Shown: positions 1 through 8,671, counted from the stretch's first letter. The stretch is 64,000 nt of DNA from Mycobacterium sp. 852002-50816_SCH5313054-b (GCF_001667185.1 NZ_LZIC01000031.1:1-64000); one strand, 5' to 3'. Made by a program: numbers and translations. Notes: generated from the sequence alone by a model not told the origin.

Positions 1-582
1 GCCCGCCGCACCGGCGGGCGGGTGTACGGGAACGGCGGGGGCGGCGGTAACGGGGGCGTGGCCTTGCGGGACGGCGGCTTGAACGCCTTTACCGGCGGAA
101 CCGGCGGAGTCGGCGGCGCCGCGGGGTTGTGGGGCGCTGGCGGGAGCGGCGGGCAGGGCGGCAACAGCGGACCCAACAGTGCGACGGTGTCCACCGGCCA
201 GACCACCTCGTTCGTCCTGAACGGCGGCAATGGCGGCGATGGCGGGCGCGGCGGGTGGCTTCACGGCCTAGGCGGAGCCGGTGGGCAAGGTGGGACGGGC
301 AGCAGCAGTTCACCACCCGTGACCCTTGACGTCGGTACGGGCTTCACGATCCTCAACAACACCCCCGGAAGCGCTACCGTCGGCTACCTTCCCGCTCCCG
401 GCGGCAACATCAATTCCATTAGTCCCGCGGCTTCAACCCTGGCTAGCGGCGGCACGGGCCAAGTGTCGATCACGCTCACGGCCGGCCACACCAGCGGCAC
501 CATCCAGTTCATATCCATACCCGCCGGTCTTGCCGGGACCGCGGGCCGGGCCGGCCTCCCCGGGCCCAACGGGTTGTTCTAG
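1..582 (+). CDS. Glycine-rich PGRS-like protein, C-terminal part
   Basis: The reading frame is already open at base 1, so this is the end of a longer gene. The first ~100 residues are dense GGx-GGx repeats (for example GGNGGDGGRGG and GGAGGQGG), the texture of mycobacterial PE_PGRS domains. The last ~90 residues are less repetitive and rich in Ser, Thr and Pro, and end in a short collagen-like stretch. The N-terminal PE domain, if there is one, lies outside the window, so membership of the PE_PGRS family is inferred from composition only. Such proteins are usually surface-associated or secreted. It could also be an unrelated glycine-rich secreted protein. No terminator is visible before the next gene. 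Confidence 0.6.
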   Translation, partial: ARRTGGRVYGNGGGGGNGGVALRDGGLNAFTGGTGGVGGAAGLWGAGGSGGQGGNSGPNSATVSTGQTTSFVLNGGNGGDGGRGGWLHGLGGAGGQGGTGSSSSPPVTLDVGTGFTILNNTPGSATVGYLPAPGGNINSISPAASTLASGGTGQVSITLTAGHTSGTIQFISIPAGLAGTAGRAGLPGPNGLF

Positions 583-636
583 GGCGAAATCAGCGGCGCC
601 GACCCCAGTCGATGAGTGGCGCCCGCAGCGGCTGAT

Positions 637-642
637 TAGTGT
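637..642 (+). promoter_or_regulatory. Candidate -10 box (TAGTGT) for the CoA-transferase gene
   Basis: TAGTGT fits the mycobacterial TANNNT -10 pattern. It ends seven bases before the ATG at 650, the spacing expected for a leaderless transcript. There is no Shine-Dalgarno sequence before that ATG, which supports the idea. It would be the main promoter of the catabolic cluster. Confidence 0.4.
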
Positions 643-649
643 GCCAGTC

Positions 650-1816
650 ATGGCCGGACCGGTGGAAGGCATCAAGGTCGTCGAGCTCGGGGTCTGGGTG
701 GCCGGACCGGCCGCCGGCGGGATCCTGGCCGACTGGGGCGCCGACGTGATCAAGATCGAACCGCCGACCGGTGATCCGGGCCGCCTGTTCGGCCGGATGC
801 TGGGTTGCGACCTCGGGGTCAACCCGCCATTCGAAATGGACAACCGCTCCAAGCGCAGCGTCGTCTTGGACCTCACCACCGACGAGGGTCGCGACACCGC
901 ACTCGAATTGCTCAGCGACGCCGATGTTTTCGTGACCAACGTGCGGCCCGGCGCGCTACAACGCCTCGGGCTCGACTTCGAGTCGGTGTCGGCCCACAAC
1001 CCCCGACTGGTCTACGGCCTGATCACCGGGTACGGCGAGACGGGGCCCGACGCCGACCGCGCCGCCTACGACGTGGCCGCATTCTGGTCGCGGGCGGGGG
1101 TGGCCCACCTGCTCACCCGCCCCGGCGAGACGCCCCCGTTCCAGCGCGGCGGCATGGGCGACCACTCCGCCGGGATGACCCTGGCCGCGGCGGTGTGTGC
1201 GGCGCTGCTCGCCCGCGAACGCACGGGAACCGGCCAATTGGTGAGCACCTCGCTGTATCGCCAGGGCGCCTACACCGTCAGCTTCGACCTCAACACCTAC
1301 CTGCTGACGGGCCAGCCGATCGCGATCGGTCAACGCGAAACGATGGGCAACCCGTGCATGAACAACTACACCGCCGGCGACGGGCGGCGGTTCTGGATCG
1401 TCGGGCTGGAGGCCGAGCGCCACTGGCCCCCGCTGTGCCGCGCCGTCGGCCGCCCCGAATGGTGCGACGACCCCCGCTTCGCCGACGCCCGGTCCCGCGC
1501 CGCCAATGCCGTGCAGCTCATCGCCGAGCTGGACGAGATCTTCGCGGCCCGCCCGCTCGACGAATGGGCGCGGATCTTTGCGGGGGAACCCGACCTCTTC
1601 TGGTCGCCGGTCAACGCGCTCGAGGACGTCGTGGCCGACGAGCAGTTCCACGCCGCCGGCGGCATCATCGAGGTGCCCGACGGACAAGCCTCCGTCGCGA
1701 TGGTGGCCACCCCGGCGGACTTCCATGGCACGCCCTGGGCGCCGCGTTCCGCGGCGCCGGAGCTGGGGCAGCACACCGACGAAGTTCTCGCCGAACTCAA
1801 GGCCCGGCGGTCCTGA
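650..1816 (+). CDS. Class III CoA-transferase (CaiB/BaiF family)
   Basis: Predicted to move CoA from one acyl-CoA to a free carboxylic acid. The 388-residue length is normal for the family. The start is the ATG opening MAGPVEGIKVVELG, the usual CaiB N-terminus, followed by ADVIKIEPPTGDPGR. The catalytic aspartate that forms the acyl-aspartyl anhydride should be D171 in GGMGDHSAGM. Upstream in-frame sequence overlaps the glycine-rich gene in another frame and is not likely to be coding. It is the first gene of a same-strand catabolic cluster, so it may activate the acid that later steps degrade or release. The acceptor acid cannot be read from the sequence. Racemase activity (AMACR-like) is possible, since the fold is shared. 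Confidence 0.85.
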   Translation: MAGPVEGIKVVELGVWVAGPAAGGILADWGADVIKIEPPTGDPGRLFGRMLGCDLGVNPPFEMDNRSKRSVVLDLTTDEGRDTALELLSDADVFVTNVRPGALQRLGLDFESVSAHNPRLVYGLITGYGETGPDADRAAYDVAAFWSRAGVAHLLTRPGETPPFQRGGMGDHSAGMTLAAAVCAALLARERTGTGQLVSTSLYRQGAYTVSFDLNTYLLTGQPIAIGQRETMGNPCMNNYTAGDGRRFWIVGLEAERHWPPLCRAVGRPEWCDDPRFADARSRAANAVQLIAELDEIFAARPLDEWARIFAGEPDLFWSPVNALEDVVADEQFHAAGGIIEVPDGQASVAMVATPADFHGTPWAPRSAAPELGQHTDEVLAELKARRS

Positions 1817-1907
1817 AGCCGGCCGGGCACCTTTACAAATTTCCCTCGAAGTGTCACGCTGTCCGGTGACAACAAGCCCAGGACAAGCGCTGCAGGAAAC
1901 GCCAACG

Positions 1908-2459
1908 ATGGTCACTCCAACGTTCAACATCGGCCACGACAGCCGGGTCAGGTCTGCACGATCGACCCGCGCCGACGGTGAATGCCTGCGCTACCGGTTG
2001 GACGTCGTCGCGGCCAGCACCGCCGACGTCGTGCAGTCCGCCGGGGGTTGGCTCTACGACCGGGTGATGGCCGGTTGGGAGGTGACCGTGCAGCTGCCGC
2101 ACGGCTGCGACACCCGCGCGCTGCGGATCCTCGGGGTGCGGGCATTGGACTTCGACGAGCAGCCGGATCCGGCGGGCGCACGGAGCCACACCCTGGCGGT
2201 CAGCGCCGAGGCGTTCACCGCCGACGCGCGCGTGCGGGAGAAGGTGCTCGAGGCCATGGGTGACCGTCTGACCGAGGTCGCGTTGTGGGGTGACGGGTGG
2301 CCGTTGGCGGTCGACCGCGCGATGACCCAGGCGCAGCACGTGCTCACCGCGGCGGCGCGCAGGTTCAAGGGCTACGCCCTTGCGGCGGCCGGAATCGGCT
2401 GCGACTCGGTCGATCCCACCGAGACGCTGCTGTGCGACGCGGCGACCCGGCTCCACTAG
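1908..2459 (+). CDS. Conserved-looking protein of unknown function
   Basis: A 183-residue acidic soluble protein that I do not recognise. It starts at the ATG of MVTPTFNIGHDSRV. There is no signal peptide or membrane segment. The middle (VVQSAGGWLYDRVMAGWEVTV...) and the alternating hydrophobic pattern suggest an alpha/beta fold. It ends three bases before the NIPSNAP-like gene and sits 91 bp after the CoA-transferase gene, so it is probably co-transcribed. Codon use (strong GC at third positions) matches its neighbours, so it looks like a real gene. The role is unknown; an accessory or regulatory role in the cluster is only inferred from position. Confidence 0.65.
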   Translation: MVTPTFNIGHDSRVRSARSTRADGECLRYRLDVVAASTADVVQSAGGWLYDRVMAGWEVTVQLPHGCDTRALRILGVRALDFDEQPDPAGARSHTLAVSAEAFTADARVREKVLEAMGDRLTEVALWGDGWPLAVDRAMTQAQHVLTAAARRFKGYALAAAGIGCDSVDPTETLLCDAATRLH

Positions 2460-2462
2460 CCC

Positions 2463-3167
2463 ATGAAGAAGTACCACCGCCACACCCTGCTCTACCTGCA
2501 CGAGACGATTTCGCTGGGATCCGGGCGAAGCGACGGCTTCACCGAGGCGTTCACCGACACCTACCAGCCGATGATGGACGACCTCGGCGCCAGGCTCTTC
2601 GCGATCTGGGAAACCACCCCCTACAACGGCCATTGGCCGCAGGCCACGGTCATTTGGGAGATCGACGGGTTCGCCGACTACGCCCGCATCGGGGCCGCCC
2701 AGGCGCGCGGCGGCAGCCACGAGGCCGCGGCCGGCAAGTGGGCGGCCTACCTGTCCGACATCGGCGCCTCGGGGGAGGGACGGATCATGTACCCCGGTCC
2801 CAGCAACAAGACGCTGGCACAGCTGCGCGAAGCGAATTTCGCTGCGCCGCTGGTAATCCAGGAGATCATGCAGACGAAGCCGGGGCGCCAGGACGACTAC
2901 ATTCGTGAGCTGGAGCGCCTGTATGTCCCGTGGTCGGAGCGCACCGGCAAGCGGTGGCTGGGTTCCTTCACCACGACGTTCCGCTACAACGAGGTCATCC
3001 ACTACTGGGCGCTGGACGGCGGCTGGGAGTGCTTCGCCAATCACTATCCGTCATTCAAGGAGAGCCCGCCCGCCGAGCTCGTCACCTGGATGAGCGTGGC
3101 GCCGGCCCTGCGCGACGGCTGGGAAGACTCGATTCTGCAAGCCCTACCCCCATCGCCACTGCAGTGA
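2463..3167 (+). CDS. NIPSNAP-like dimeric alpha+beta barrel protein
   Basis: A 234-residue soluble protein rich in aromatic residues. Two similar halves can be seen: an N-terminal one with YLHETISL and WEIDGFADYARIG, and a C-terminal one with VIQEIMQTKPGRQDDYIRE and HYWALDGGWECF. This pattern resembles a tandem ferredoxin-like (NIPSNAP / dimeric alpha-beta barrel) protein. Members in bacterial catabolic clusters are often found beside oxygenases, but their chemistry is poorly defined. The ATG follows the previous stop codon by three bases, and its TGA overlaps the GTG of the P450 gene, so the two are translationally coupled. An enzymatic role on a P450 substrate or product is inference. Confidence 0.6.
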   Translation: MKKYHRHTLLYLHETISLGSGRSDGFTEAFTDTYQPMMDDLGARLFAIWETTPYNGHWPQATVIWEIDGFADYARIGAAQARGGSHEAAAGKWAAYLSDIGASGEGRIMYPGPSNKTLAQLREANFAAPLVIQEIMQTKPGRQDDYIRELERLYVPWSERTGKRWLGSFTTTFRYNEVIHYWALDGGWECFANHYPSFKESPPAELVTWMSVAPALRDGWEDSILQALPPSPLQ

Positions 3168-4375
3168 GCTTTTCGTACGATCCGTTCGACGCGGAAGTAA
3201 TGGCAAACCCGGTGCCGTACTACCGGATCCTGCGCGATGACCACCCGGCGTACTACATGCCGCAGTGGGACACCTTCGCGCTGTCCCGCTTCGACGACAT
3301 CTGGCGGGTCCTGGAAGTCAACGACGGCACCTTCGTGGCGTCGGAGGGGACCCTGCCCGCGGCGGCCGTGCTGGCCAAGCACAACACCGGGCCGGTCGAC
3401 GACCCGCCGCTGCACCCGCTGCCGTTCCACGCGGTGTTCGACACGGATTTGTACGCCGAGATCCGTCGTGCGCACTCCCAGCCGTTGCGCCCGAGGTCGG
3501 TGGCCGGACTGGAAGCCAGAATCCGCACGCTCGCCAACGAGCGCCTCGATGCGTTGCTGCCCCAGGGCTCCTTCGACCTGACTCAGCAGTACGGGGGCAT
3601 CGTCGCGGCTTCGATGGTGTGCGGATTATTGGGCCTACCAGACGATCTCGCGCCACAAGTGCTGGCCGCGGTCAATGCCGGCAGCCTAGCCGAGCCCGGC
3701 GAGGGCGTCGACACTGCCCAAGCCAGGCCCAACTACCTCGAATACCTCACACCGGTGGTCGAGCGCCGCCGCGCCGACTCGTCCGGGGATGCGCTGCCGG
3801 TGGTCGACGGCCTGCTTGGCTACCGCCTGCCCGACGGCAGCGCGCTGTCCGACGTCGAGGTAGCGACCCAGATGCTCTGCATCTTCATCGGCGGGACCGA
3901 AACGGTCCCCAAGATCGTCGCCCACGGGCTGTGGGAGCTCAGCCAGCGGCCCGACCAGCTGGCCGCGGTGTGCGCCGACCCCGTTACCTACGTTCCGATC
4001 GCGCGCGAGGAGATGATCCGGTACTGCGCACCGGCGCAGTGGTTCGCCCGAACGGCGCGGAGGCCGTACACAATTCACGGCCAGACGATCGAGCCGGGCC
4101 AGCGAGTCATCACCCTGCTGGCGTCGGCCAACCGCGACGAACGGGAATACCCGGAGCCCGACGAGTTCATCTGGGACCGGCCCATCCGCCGCTCGCTCGC
4201 GTTCGGACGTGGTCAGCACTTCTGCATCGGCTACCACCTGGCGCGTCTGGAAATCGATGTGCTGCTGCAGGAATGGCTGCGACGGGTGCCGGACTTCGCC
4301 ATCCAAGGAGACGCCGCCACCCGGCTGCCGTCCAGCTTCCAATGGGGATACAACAACATCCCGGTGGAGGTCTGA
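3164..4375 (+). CDS. Cytochrome P450
   Basis: A haem-thiolate monooxygenase of 403 residues, typical for a soluble bacterial P450. The haem-binding loop is FGRGQHFCIG with ligand Cys354. The I-helix oxygen-activation motif is GGTET, and EEMIR supplies the E-x-x-R pair. The start is the GTG that overlaps the preceding TGA; the frame stays open upstream but that part only shadows the NIPSNAP-like gene. The helix-C region (RRAHSQPLRPRSV) departs from the usual H-x-x-LR form. No ferredoxin or reductase gene lies in the cluster, so it must borrow redox partners. It probably hydroxylates the substrate of the surrounding catabolic operon. The CYP family cannot be assigned by eye. Confidence 0.92.
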   Translation: MSFSYDPFDAEVMANPVPYYRILRDDHPAYYMPQWDTFALSRFDDIWRVLEVNDGTFVASEGTLPAAAVLAKHNTGPVDDPPLHPLPFHAVFDTDLYAEIRRAHSQPLRPRSVAGLEARIRTLANERLDALLPQGSFDLTQQYGGIVAASMVCGLLGLPDDLAPQVLAAVNAGSLAEPGEGVDTAQARPNYLEYLTPVVERRRADSSGDALPVVDGLLGYRLPDGSALSDVEVATQMLCIFIGGTETVPKIVAHGLWELSQRPDQLAAVCADPVTYVPIAREEMIRYCAPAQWFARTARRPYTIHGQTIEPGQRVITLLASANRDEREYPEPDEFIWDRPIRRSLAFGRGQHFCIGYHLARLEIDVLLQEWLRRVPDFAIQGDAATRLPSSFQWGYNNIPVEV

Positions 4376-4376
4376 C

Positions 4377-5345
4377 GTGTGGTCCTACCGGATCATCGCC
4401 CCGTACCGGTTCGAACGGAGGCCGATCCCCGACAACACGGCCGAGCACCTGGCCGACGGTCAAGTGCTGCTGCAGTTTTCGGCCGCCGGCGTCTGCGGCA
4501 GCGACCTACCGGCCTTCCGCGGCAACCGGGGCCGGCTTCCGGGCGACGACGGGAAAAGCGCCGCCGAGAAGGACGGCTTCCCGATCCACGAGGTGGCCGG
4601 CGAAGTCATCGCCAGCCGGCACCGCGATCACCGCGCGGGCGATCGCGTGGTGGGCTGGGCGTCGGGGTTCGACGGCCTGATGGAACGCGTGATCAGCGAT
4701 GGCGACATGCTCGCCCCGTACGACCCGGCGCTGAGTCCGGCGGAGGCGGTCGGCCTGCAACCGCTGGCGTGCGTCCTGTACGCGTGCGAACAGCTGCCGG
4801 ACCTGTCCGGGCGGCACGTCGCGATCGTCGGCCAGGGCTCGATCGGGCTGCTGTTCTCCTACGTCGCCAAGGCGGCCGGCGCCCGGCGCGTCACCGGCGT
4901 CGACCCCGTCGACCGCACTGGCCACGCAACGGCTTTCGGGGTCGACGACCCGGTGCGGGCCACCAGCGACCGCTGGGTGAGTCAACTGGCCCCGGGCGAC
5001 CGCGCCGACGTCGTCATCGAGGCGGTCGGGCATCAGGTGGCCACCCTGGGGCACGCCATCGAAGCCGCTGCCCCCGGCGCCACCGTATTCTATTTCGGCG
5101 TGGCCGACGACGAGGCATACCCGATCAACATGCGCCTGATGCTGCGCAACAACCTGACGCTGAAATCCGGTGTGACCCTGGACCGGCGACGCGTCCTGGA
5201 TCTCGCGGCCAAGTTCACCGATGAACATCCCGAGCTGCTCCGCAGCTATCTCACCCACACCTTCGGCGTCGACGACGTGCAGGGCGCGTTCGACCTGGCT
5301 TGCCGGCCGGACCCCGAGCGCATCAAGATCGCGATCGCGGGATGA
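4377..5345 (+). CDS. Zinc-type medium-chain alcohol dehydrogenase
   Basis: A 322-residue MDR-superfamily oxidoreductase. GVCGSDLPAF carries the first catalytic zinc ligand, and IHEVAGEVI corresponds to the GHE region. VAIVGQGSIGLLF is the Rossmann glycine motif that binds NAD(P). The four-cysteine structural zinc loop is missing, so this is a shortened member of the family. The start is a GTG one base after the P450 stop; the longer open frame upstream lies inside the P450 gene. The stop overlaps the next ATG (ATGA). Position just after a P450 fits oxidation of the newly made alcohol to a ketone; this is inference. Confidence 0.8.
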   Translation: MWSYRIIAPYRFERRPIPDNTAEHLADGQVLLQFSAAGVCGSDLPAFRGNRGRLPGDDGKSAAEKDGFPIHEVAGEVIASRHRDHRAGDRVVGWASGFDGLMERVISDGDMLAPYDPALSPAEAVGLQPLACVLYACEQLPDLSGRHVAIVGQGSIGLLFSYVAKAAGARRVTGVDPVDRTGHATAFGVDDPVRATSDRWVSQLAPGDRADVVIEAVGHQVATLGHAIEAAAPGATVFYFGVADDEAYPINMRLMLRNNLTLKSGVTLDRRRVLDLAAKFTDEHPELLRSYLTHTFGVDDVQGAFDLACRPDPERIKIAIAG

Positions 5346-6082
5346 GCGTCTTCGATCGCAACCACCCGGGCCCGATATGGGGCGGCTGGATCACCGGGCC
5401 GACGGTGCTCGGGCCGGAGGAATTCGCCCGGGCCGGTTACGACTACGTGGGTTTCGACACCCAGCACGGCTACCTCGACGACGCCGACGTCGCGCGCATG
5501 CTGCGGCGCATCGAGCATGTTCCCATCGGCACGGTGGTGCGGCTGCCCAACGCCGACGCGGCGCCGATCGGGCGGGTGCTGGACGCCGGCGCCGATGCCG
5601 TCGTCATCGCGATGATCGAGTCGGCGGATCAGGCCGCCGCGGCGGTGGCCGCCACCCGCCACCAGCCCAGGGGAATCCGCAGCTTCGGCCCGCTGCGCGC
5701 CAGCCTCGGCCACGACGCCGCCGCCCTGGAGTCCCGCGTCAGCTTGTTCGCGATGATCGAGACCGCGGCGGCGAGCTCGGGGCTCAGCGAGATCTGCGCC
5801 GTCGAGGGCCTAGCCGGCCTGTATGTCGGGCCCGCCGATCTGGCCCTCTCGATGGGAGTGGATGTCGTTGGTGCCACCCAGCATCCGGCGATCATCGATG
5901 CCGCCGCGCGCATCCACGCCGCCGCCACCAGCGCGGGGCTGGTCACCGGCATTCACGCGGGGGACGGCAAGACGGGTCGCACCATGGCGAAGCTGGGATT
6001 CCGGATGATCACCCTGGCGGCCGAATCGCAGGCGCTGCGGCGCGGGGCCGCGGAGCACCTCCGCGAGGCGACCGGACAATGA
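5342..6082 (+). CDS. HpcH/HpaI family aldolase
   Basis: A 246-residue class II (metal-dependent) aldolase-like protein. Family signatures are visible: FDTQHGYLDDADV near the N-terminus, VVRLPNADAAPIGRVLDAGADAVVIAMIES with the metal-binding acid, FAMIETAAA, and GLYVGPADLALSMG near the C-terminus. These enzymes make or split 2-keto-3-deoxy-type acids, releasing pyruvate and an aldehyde. The ATG overlaps the preceding TGA, and its own TGA overlaps the next ATG, so it is embedded in a coupled operon. In a degradation pathway it would act late, on an opened-chain hydroxy-keto acid. The actual substrate is unknown; citrate-lyase-beta-like activity is a less likely alternative. Confidence 0.85.
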   Translation: MSVFDRNHPGPIWGGWITGPTVLGPEEFARAGYDYVGFDTQHGYLDDADVARMLRRIEHVPIGTVVRLPNADAAPIGRVLDAGADAVVIAMIESADQAAAAVAATRHQPRGIRSFGPLRASLGHDAAALESRVSLFAMIETAAASSGLSEICAVEGLAGLYVGPADLALSMGVDVVGATQHPAIIDAAARIHAAATSAGLVTGIHAGDGKTGRTMAKLGFRMITLAAESQALRRGAAEHLREATGQ

Positions 6083-6477
6083 CCGACCACCACACCGCGG
6101 TCCGCGAGGTGATCGCCGGCTACGCGCTGGCCCTCGACGCCGGAGACATCGACCAGTGCGTGGCCCTGTTCGCCGCGAACGCCGAGTTCCTGGTCTACGG
6201 CAGGACTTTCGCGGGCCACGACGCCATCGCCCAAATGTTCCGGGACGCGCCGCGCGGACTGCACCACACCGGTGTCTCGCGGATCGACGTCCGCGGGGAC
6301 ACCGCAACGGCCCGGTCGCAGGTGCTGTTCGTCAGGGCCGGTGACCTGCACCTGCGGCCCGCCCTCTACGACGACGAGCTAGTGCTCGCGGACGGGCACT
6401 GGCGCTTTCGGCGCCGACGGTGCCAATTCGTCACCAGCCGCGGCCTGTCCGACAGCCCCGAGGTCACGTCATCATGA
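6079..6477 (+). CDS. SnoaL-like (NTF2-fold) small protein
   Basis: A 132-residue protein with the NTF2-like pattern: a long first helix (AVREVIAGYALALDAGDIDQCVALFA), then FLVYGRTFAGHDAIAQMF, and a beta-sheet half ending in HWRFRRRRCQF. The fold hosts dehydratases, isomerases and hydrolases as well as non-enzymatic binding proteins. It resembles ring-dioxygenase-small-subunit or dehydratase-type SnoaL proteins, but I cannot choose between them. It overlaps both neighbours by 4 bp (ATGA), so it is made with the aldolase and the SDR. A dehydration or isomerisation step in the pathway is inference. Confidence 0.7.
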   Translation: MTDHHTAVREVIAGYALALDAGDIDQCVALFAANAEFLVYGRTFAGHDAIAQMFRDAPRGLHHTGVSRIDVRGDTATARSQVLFVRAGDLHLRPALYDDELVLADGHWRFRRRRCQFVTSRGLSDSPEVTSS

Positions 6478-7202
6478 ATGAACGCGTCACCCTGGTGACC
6501 GGCGCCGCCGGCGGGCAGGGCTGGGCCATCGCCAAACAGCTGCGTGCGCAGGGCCATTCGGTGGCCGCCTGCGACCGGCGCGCCGGCGAACTCGCCGCCG
6601 CGGTCGCCGAGTTGGGTGACGACGGCGTGATCGGAATCGAGCTCGACGTCACCTCGCAGGCTCAGTGGGAGGCGGCCGTCCACACGGTGGTCGAGCGCTT
6701 CGGCTCGCTGAGCGCGCTGGTCAACAACGCCGGCGCGCTGCACCGCGCCTCCCTGGCCGACGAGACGGCCGAGGGCTTCGAAAAGGCGTGGCGGGTCAAC
6801 TGTTTCGGGGCGTTCCTCGGGATCCAGTCGACGCTCCCACAGCTGCGCGCGGCGACGAACGCGTCCGTCGTCAACATCTGCAGTACCGGCGCGATCCGCC
6901 CGTTCCCGCGGCACAGCGCCTACGGTTCCGCCAAGTGGGCGCTGCGCGGCCTGACCCAAAACGCCGCCGCCGAACTCGCCCCGCTCGGCATCCGGGTCAA
7001 CGCGGTCTTCCCCGGGCCCATCGCGACCCCGATGCTCGATGATGCGACCCAGCTGAGGCTCGCCGCCTCGTCGGCGTTCGGCCGCATCGGGCGGCCGGGT
7101 GAAATCGCCGACGCGGTCGCGTTTCTCGTCTCCGACGCGGCGTCCTTCATCACCGGCTCGGAGCTGGTCGTCGACGGTGGGCAATGCCTACAGATCGGAT
7201 GA
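6474..7202 (+). CDS. Short-chain dehydrogenase/reductase
   Basis: A 242-residue classical SDR. The cofactor motif is VTGAAGGQGWA, NNAGAL gives the conserved Asn-Asn-Ala-Gly, the active site is SAYGSAKWALRG (Tyr-x-x-x-Lys), and the tail FITGSELVVDGGQ is typical. The start is the ATG that overlaps the SnoaL stop; the in-frame codons further upstream are inside that gene. It probably interconverts an alcohol and a ketone with NAD(H) or NADP(H). It is the second alcohol-oxidising enzyme of the operon, next to the flavin monooxygenase, so it may supply the ketone that enzyme oxidises. Substrate unknown. Confidence 0.88.
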   Translation: MNERVTLVTGAAGGQGWAIAKQLRAQGHSVAACDRRAGELAAAVAELGDDGVIGIELDVTSQAQWEAAVHTVVERFGSLSALVNNAGALHRASLADETAEGFEKAWRVNCFGAFLGIQSTLPQLRAATNASVVNICSTGAIRPFPRHSAYGSAKWALRGLTQNAAAELAPLGIRVNAVFPGPIATPMLDDATQLRLAASSAFGRIGRPGEIADAVAFLVSDAASFITGSELVVDGGQCLQIG

Positions 7203-8671
7203 GTGCACCGAAGATCGGCATCATCGGTGCCGGGCCCGGCGGCATGGCGCTGGGAATCATGTTGGCTCAGGCCGGCTTCCACGACTTCACCATCTTCGAC
7301 CGCGAGGACGACGTCGGGGGCACCTGGCTGATCAACAGCTATCCGGGGCTGGCGTGTGACGTCAAGTCGCACCTTTACTCCTACTCGTTCGACCTGAATT
7401 CGGACTGGTCGCGGCTGTGGCCGGCGCAGCCCGAGATCCTGGAGTACTTCCAACGGTGTGCAGACAAGTACGGCCTGCGCCCCCACCTGAGGTTGCGCAC
7501 CGAAATCGTCTCCGCGCGTTGGGAGGAAAATAGCCAGCGGTGGTGTCTGACCACCGTGACCGGCGAAACGCACCACTTCGATGTCGTCGTGTCGGCCGTG
7601 GGCCTGTTCACCCGGCCGCTCCTCCCGGACCTGGTGGAAGAGGAGCCGTTCACCGGCACGGTGATGCACTCCTCGCGATGGGACCATTCGGTCTCGCTCG
7701 AGGGCGCGCGGGTCGCCGTGCTGGGCACCGGATCGACCGCCTCACAGCTGCTGCCGGAACTGGCCAAGGTGGCCGCCAAGGTGTATTCCGTGCAACGGTC
7801 GCCCACCTGGATACTGCCCAAGCCGGACCGGCCCTATACCGAAAGGGAGCGCTGGCTTTTCGCGCACATACCGTTCGCCAAGAAGCTGTACCGCACCCGG
7901 TTGTGGCTGCGCAGCGAAGCCAACATCTCGGTGATCGAGCACGGCAGCGAAAAGACCCAGGATTTCACCGCGGCCGCGCTCGGCCTGCTCGAAAAGACCG
8001 TCGCCGACGAGGAATTGCGCCGCAAGCTGACCCCGGACCACCCGATGGGCTGCAAGCGGCTGGTCTTCTCCTCGGATTACCTGCCCGCCCTGACCAGGCC
8101 CAACGTCGAGGTGCTGGACAGCCCGGCGCGCTGCCTGCGCGCCCGCAGCCTGGTCACCGAGGACGGCAGCGAGCGTGACGTCGACGTCGTGGTGTGCGCC
8201 ACCGGTTACGCCGCGGCGGATTACCTGGGCGAACTGGACGTGTGCGGCGAGCGGGGGACCACGCTGCGGGAGGTGTGGCGCGACGGGGCGTACGCGTATT
8301 TCGGCATGGCCGTACCCGGGTTCCCGAACTTCTTCATGCTGTACGGGCCGAACACCAACGTCGGCTCCAACAGCGTGATCTTCATGCTGGAGGCCCAGGC
8401 CCGCTACATCGTGCGGGCGCTGAAATACCTGCGGCGCAAGAAAAAAACGTACATCGCGGTGCGGCCGGCCGCGCTGGCCGACTTCGTCGCCAAGGTCGAC
8501 CGGTGGATGGTCGGCACGGTGTGGACCACCCAGTGCAGCAACTACTTCCGCGCCGCCAACGGGCGAGTGGTGACCCAGTGGCCGCGCAGCGCGCGTACCT
8601 TCTGGGGAATGACGCGCAGATTCAGGCCCGCCGACTTCAGCTTCCGGGCCCCGGACGAGCCCGGCCGATGA
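7199..8671 (+). CDS. Baeyer-Villiger-type flavin monooxygenase
   Basis: A 490-residue FAD- and NADPH-dependent monooxygenase. The first Rossmann motif is GAGPGGMALG, followed by DDVGGTWLINSYPG. FTGTVMHSSRWD matches the Baeyer-Villiger fingerprint F-x-G-x-x-x-H-x-x-x-W-[PD]. The second Rossmann motif is VLGTGSTASQ, and VVCATGY is the usual C-terminal motif. Such enzymes insert oxygen next to a ketone to give an ester or lactone. The ATG overlaps the SDR stop and its TGA overlaps the esterase ATG, so ketone formation, oxygen insertion and ester cleavage appear to be encoded side by side. The substrate is not known, and sulfoxidation is an alternative activity. Confidence 0.87.
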   Translation: MSAPKIGIIGAGPGGMALGIMLAQAGFHDFTIFDREDDVGGTWLINSYPGLACDVKSHLYSYSFDLNSDWSRLWPAQPEILEYFQRCADKYGLRPHLRLRTEIVSARWEENSQRWCLTTVTGETHHFDVVVSAVGLFTRPLLPDLVEEEPFTGTVMHSSRWDHSVSLEGARVAVLGTGSTASQLLPELAKVAAKVYSVQRSPTWILPKPDRPYTERERWLFAHIPFAKKLYRTRLWLRSEANISVIEHGSEKTQDFTAAALGLLEKTVADEELRRKLTPDHPMGCKRLVFSSDYLPALTRPNVEVLDSPARCLRARSLVTEDGSERDVDVVVCATGYAAADYLGELDVCGERGTTLREVWRDGAYAYFGMAVPGFPNFFMLYGPNTNVGSNSVIFMLEAQARYIVRALKYLRRKKKTYIAVRPAALADFVAKVDRWMVGTVWTTQCSNYFRAANGRVVTQWPRSARTFWGMTRRFRPADFSFRAPDEPGR

